Part shown: positions 61,275-64,000 of the stretch, piece after piece
How the letters are laid out: every line of letters starts with the position of its first letter
Numbering within the stretch: position 1 is the stretch's first letter
NCBI GenBank assembly: GCA_021496925.1
Contig: CP053915.1
Span: 3,065,501-3,129,500 of the forward strand
Source of the DNA: Acidovorax sp. YS12
Lineage (GTDB): Bacteria > Pseudomonadota > Gammaproteobacteria > Burkholderiales > Burkholderiaceae_C
Length of the DNA: 64,000 nt
Direction: 5' to 3'
Program-made: the position numbers and the translations under genes
Notes under the pieces: generated by a model
Database searches by the model: none
What the model saw: only the letters and a program-made list of their open reading frames with translations
Told to the model about the DNA's origin: nothing

Positions 61275-62771
61275 ATGCCCACCCTCGACCAGCAGCGCAC
61301 GCACAAATACATCGCCGCCCGCCAGCAGCACCCCGCGTGGCTGCTGCTGGCCTCGCGCCGGGCGCCGTTGACGCTCAGCTGCCTGGACGCGCTGTTCGAG
61401 CACCAGCGCGATGGCGTGGGCTTCGATGCCGCCGTGCAGGCGCTGGCCGACATGCTGGCCGCGCACGCCAACCAGCCCGAATACGACATCGACCCCGCAG
61501 ACCTGCCCGCCCAGGCGCGGCGCGAGCTGCGCGAGTGGATACGGCGCGGCCTGGTCACCGAGCGCGAGGGGCGCGTGCACGAGACCGACGCGCTCAAGAC
61601 CGCGCTGCGCTTCGTGGCGCAGCTCGACGGGCGCATGATGACTTCCACCGCCTCGCGCCTGGCCGTGGTGCAGCGCGAGATCGACAACCTGGCCACCGCG
61701 CTCGACCCCGACCCGGCCAGCCGCGCCGAGCACCTGGAGCGCCGCATGCAGGACTTGCAGCAGCAGCTGGACGACGTGCGCGCGGGCCGCATCACCGCGC
61801 TGACTCCTGAACAAGCCGTCGAAGGCATCCGCGAGGTCCATGCGCTGGCCACCAGCCTGCGCGCGGACTTCCGCCGCGTGGAGGATTCGTGGCGCGAGGC
61901 CGACCGCGCGCTGCGCCAGGCCATCCTGGGCGCGCAGCACCACCGCGGCGCGGTGATGGACCAGCTGCTCGACGGCCACGCCAGCCTGCTCAACACGCAG
62001 GAGGGCCGCGTGTTCGAGAACTTCCAGCAGCAGCTCCACCAGCAGGCCGAGCTGGCCGCCATGCGCGCGCGCATCCGCGCCATCCTGGCGCACCCGGCCG
62101 CCGCGCAGGCGCTGGACGACTTGCAGCACAGCGCGCTGCGCCTGCTGGTGCCCCAGCTCATCAAGGAAGCCAAGGTAGTGCAGGCCGTGCGCGCGCGCAG
62201 CGAGCGCGAGGTGGGCCAGTTCATGAAGACCGGCCAGGCGGCCGAGAACCAGCGCGTGGGGCAGCTGCTCAACGACATCCTGCAACAAGCCCTGCAGGTG
62301 GACTGGCAGCGCCAGGCCGTGCGCCGCCTGCCCGCGCCGCTGCCGCCCGTGGGCGTGGCGCTGGCGAACCTGCCGCTGATCGAGCGGCTGCGCATCAAGT
62401 CGCTGGACGGCGGCGGCCAGGCCGAGCTGCTGCTGGCCACGCAGTACGCCGACCTCGACCAGGTGGAGGACGAGTTCTGGCAGGCCTTCGAGGGGCTGGA
62501 CCGGCAGGCACTGCTGGCGCAAACGCTGCAGGTGCTGGAAGCCAGCGCCCAGCCCATGACCCTGGCCGCGCTGGCCCAGGCGCTGCCGCCGGGCGAGCAC
62601 GACCTGGAGACGCTGGCCCTGTGGCTGGCACTGGCGCGCGAGTCGGGGGCAGTGTTCGATGACGGCCAGGAACACATCACGACGGGCGGCGCGCAGGGCG
62701 AATGGCGCTTTACCGTGCCGCGCGTGGCGCTGCAAGCGCAGGCGCTGCGGGCGGTGGATGCGGATTGGTAA
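61275..62771 (+). CDS. jetA: Wadjet protein JetA (DUF3375)
   Basis: This 498-residue protein is of the DUF3375 family, the kleisin-like subunit of type I Wadjet systems (also called MksF), which detect and cut small circular plasmids. It opens with PTLDQQRTHKYIAARQQHPAWLLLASRRAPLTLSCLDALF and has an acidic winged-helix segment and a central coiled coil (about 165-230). It is followed by JetB and JetC genes, which makes the call secure. A hairpin repeat lies between it and jetB. Confidence 0.92.
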   Translation: MPTLDQQRTHKYIAARQQHPAWLLLASRRAPLTLSCLDALFEHQRDGVGFDAAVQALADMLAAHANQPEYDIDPADLPAQARRELREWIRRGLVTEREGRVHETDALKTALRFVAQLDGRMMTSTASRLAVVQREIDNLATALDPDPASRAEHLERRMQDLQQQLDDVRAGRITALTPEQAVEGIREVHALATSLRADFRRVEDSWREADRALRQAILGAQHHRGAVMDQLLDGHASLLNTQEGRVFENFQQQLHQQAELAAMRARIRAILAHPAAAQALDDLQHSALRLLVPQLIKEAKVVQAVRARSEREVGQFMKTGQAAENQRVGQLLNDILQQALQVDWQRQAVRRLPAPLPPVGVALANLPLIERLRIKSLDGGGQAELLLATQYADLDQVEDEFWQAFEGLDRQALLAQTLQVLEASAQPMTLAALAQALPPGEHDLETLALWLALARESGAVFDDGQEHITTGGAQGEWRFTVPRVALQAQALRAVDADW

Positions 62772-62773
62772 TG

Positions 62774-62868
62774 CAAAAATCATAGCTGCCAGCGCTTGTT
62801 GTAAGCCAATTCCATTGTCAAAACCTTCTCAAACCGTTGAATAACAAGCGCAAACAGCTCACTTTTTT
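62774..62868 (+). repeat. Dispersed hairpin repeat, copy 13, inside the Wadjet operon
   Basis: The left arm AGCTGCCAGCGCTTGTT (62784-62800) pairs with AACAAGCGCAAACAGCT (62843-62859) across 42 bases, followed by a T run. It fills the 107-bp jetA-jetB gap and could act as an attenuator or weak terminator. Confidence 0.65.
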
Positions 62869-62878
62869 GACATCCACC

Positions 62879-63589
62879 ATGCCACCCGATACCCCCGACA
62901 TCTTCGACCAATGGGCCAGCGCCACGCCCGCGCCCGATGCGCCGGATGCCGGGAACGCACCGCCCGAACCTGCCCCTGAGTCCGCCGCCGCCACGCCCCT
63001 GGCCCTGCGCCGCGCCGTGCAGGAGCTGCTCAAACACGGCCTGCTGGAGCAATCCGCCAAGCCGCACCTGTTCCGCCAGATCGCCACCCACACCCCGCGC
63101 GTCGATGCGCTGCTGGAGCCGCTGGATCTGCGCGTGAAGGTGGATGACATGCGCGGCCTGGCCTTCGTCGCCATCACCGGGGACTACCAGCCCGAGGGCG
63201 ACGACGAGGACGAATGGACGCACCCGCTGGTGCGCCGCCAGCGGCTCACGCTGGAGCAGTCGCTGCTGCTGGCGATCCTGCGGCGCGAGTTTTTGCAACG
63301 CGAGCAGGAGGGCGGCTTGGGCGTGCCCGTGCACACCACCGTGGATGCGCTGCTGCCGCAACTGGAGATCTACCTGGGCGCCACCGGCAGCGACATGCAA
63401 GAGCGCAAGCGCCTCTTGAACCTGCTGGAAAACCTGCGCGCGCACGGCGTGGTGTCGGAGGTGGACGGCAACGAGAGCCTGGCCATCCGCCCCATGATCG
63501 TGCACCTGGCCAACCCCGAGAACCTGCAGGCGCTGCTGCAGCGCCTGCGCGAGGCCGCAAGCGCCCCGCCGCCCGAGGGCAGCGAATGA
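62879..63589 (+). CDS. jetB: Wadjet protein JetB (DUF4194)
   Basis: This 236-residue protein is of the DUF4194 family, the small winged-helix subunit (MksE-like) of the Wadjet condensin. It has an acidic Pro-rich N-terminus, RAVQELLKHGLLEQSAKPHLFRQI and the core LRVKVDDMRGLAFVAI with HPLVRRQRLTLEQSLLLAILRREFL. The start at 62879 avoids an upstream TTG. It overlaps jetC by four bases, so the two are coupled. Confidence 0.93.
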   Translation: MPPDTPDIFDQWASATPAPDAPDAGNAPPEPAPESAAATPLALRRAVQELLKHGLLEQSAKPHLFRQIATHTPRVDALLEPLDLRVKVDDMRGLAFVAITGDYQPEGDDEDEWTHPLVRRQRLTLEQSLLLAILRREFLQREQEGGLGVPVHTTVDALLPQLEIYLGATGSDMQERKRLLNLLENLRAHGVVSEVDGNESLAIRPMIVHLANPENLQALLQRLREAASAPPPEGSE

Positions 63590-64000
63590 TGATGAACGGC
63601 TACCGCCTGCACGAGCTGCACCTGTACAACTGGGGCGCCTTCGCGGGCCGCCACCAGGCGCACATCGACGCGGGCAACACGGCCGTCATCGGCCCCACGG
63701 GCAGCGGCAAGACCACGCTGATCGACGCGCTGATGACGCTGCTGTGCGCCAGCCCGCGCTACAACCTGGCATCGACCGGCGGGCATGAAAGCGACCGCGA
63801 CCTCGTGTCCTACGTGCGCGGTGCGACCGGGCCGGGCAACGACAGCGGCGACCACATCGCGCGCACGGGCCGCTGCGTGACGGGCATCGCGGCGCGGCTG
63901 GTGCGTGGTGATGACGCGAATGACAGCGTGCTCATCGGCGCCATCCTCTGGTTCGACGGCAGCAGCTCCAGCGTGGCCGACATGGGGCGGCGCTGGGGCT
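63586..64000 (+). CDS. jetC: Wadjet SMC-like ATPase JetC, N-terminal part
   Basis: Only the first 138 codons are inside the window. They begin MMMNGYRLHELHLYNWGAF and contain the SMC/SbcC-type Walker A GPTGSGKTTL (residues 36-45). It is the MksB-like motor of the Wadjet system. The frame is open to the window edge. The start overlaps the jetB stop (ATGA). The nuclease subunit jetD should follow beyond the edge. Confidence 0.92.
   Translation, partial: MMMNGYRLHELHLYNWGAFAGRHQAHIDAGNTAVIGPTGSGKTTLIDALMTLLCASPRYNLASTGGHESDRDLVSYVRGATGPGNDSGDHIARTGRCVTGIAARLVRGDDANDSVLIGAILWFDGSSSSVADMGRRWG

Overview
The window is high-GC DNA from a betaproteobacterium, most likely a member of the Comamonadaceae (Acidovorax, Alicycliphilus or a relative). 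Three things point there: three proteins with the IPTL-CTERM sorting tail, a dispersed hairpin repeat with the core ATAGCTGCCAGCGCTTG that ends many transcripts, and genes such as UbiM and the min operon in a beta-proteobacterial style. This is inference from sequence character only; no database was searched. No rRNA, tRNA or CRISPR array was recognised.

Layout. 1-8.8 kb: a huge secreted repeat protein (IPTL-CTERM), an MFS transporter, ssb, two small membrane proteins and mnmA. 8.8-14.2 kb: a compact divergent module for decaprenyl-phosphoryl-D-arabinose (DPA): GtrA-like protein, DprE1-like oxidase, DprE2-like reductase and a multi-spanning membrane protein on one strand; a UbiA-type phosphoribosyltransferase and a DUF212 phosphatase on the other. 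The order GtrA-DprE1-DprE2-membrane protein matches the mycobacterial arabinan locus, so the last gene is a good candidate GT-C arabinosyltransferase. A 167-bp palindrome closes the module and supplies stop codons to both flanking genes. 14.4-18.9 kb: Nudix hydrolase, a two-component pair and a FAN1 nuclease with a perfect LexA box. 18.9-26.3 kb: a tetrathionate-reductase-like operon (ttrB, ttrC, ttrA) followed by a fused pentaheme cytochrome c, with a perfect FNR-type site upstream.

26.6-41.9 kb: ordinary metabolism and transport: D-lactate dehydrogenase type flavoprotein, cobalamin adenosyltransferase, hotdog thioesterase, an orphan branched-chain amino-acid binding protein, acyl-CoA:acetate CoA-transferase, NCS2 permease, ankyrin protein, B12-binding radical SAM protein, TetR with a divergent MBL-fold lipoprotein, UbiM and an M48 lipoprotein protease. 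41.9-43.5 kb: a two-hairpin inverted-repeat element abutting an IS110-family (IS1111 group) insertion sequence with a likely guide (bridge/seek) RNA region. 43.6-50 kb: acetoacetyl-CoA synthetase, phosphatidylserine synthase, and an iron-uptake operon (TonB receptor, PepSY membrane protein, small membrane protein) behind a Fur-like palindrome. 50-58.5 kb: two more IPTL-CTERM proteins around minCDE. 58.5-64 kb: AraC regulator, flavin reductase, M14 carboxypeptidase, and the start of a Wadjet (JetABC...) plasmid-defence operon that runs off the right edge.

The most distinctive parts are the DPA module, the Ttr operon with its TsdA-like fused cytochrome, the Wadjet operon, the IS1111 element beside a cruciform element, and the dispersed terminator-like repeat, with about 13 copies in 64 kb, found at six of nine convergent gene junctions.
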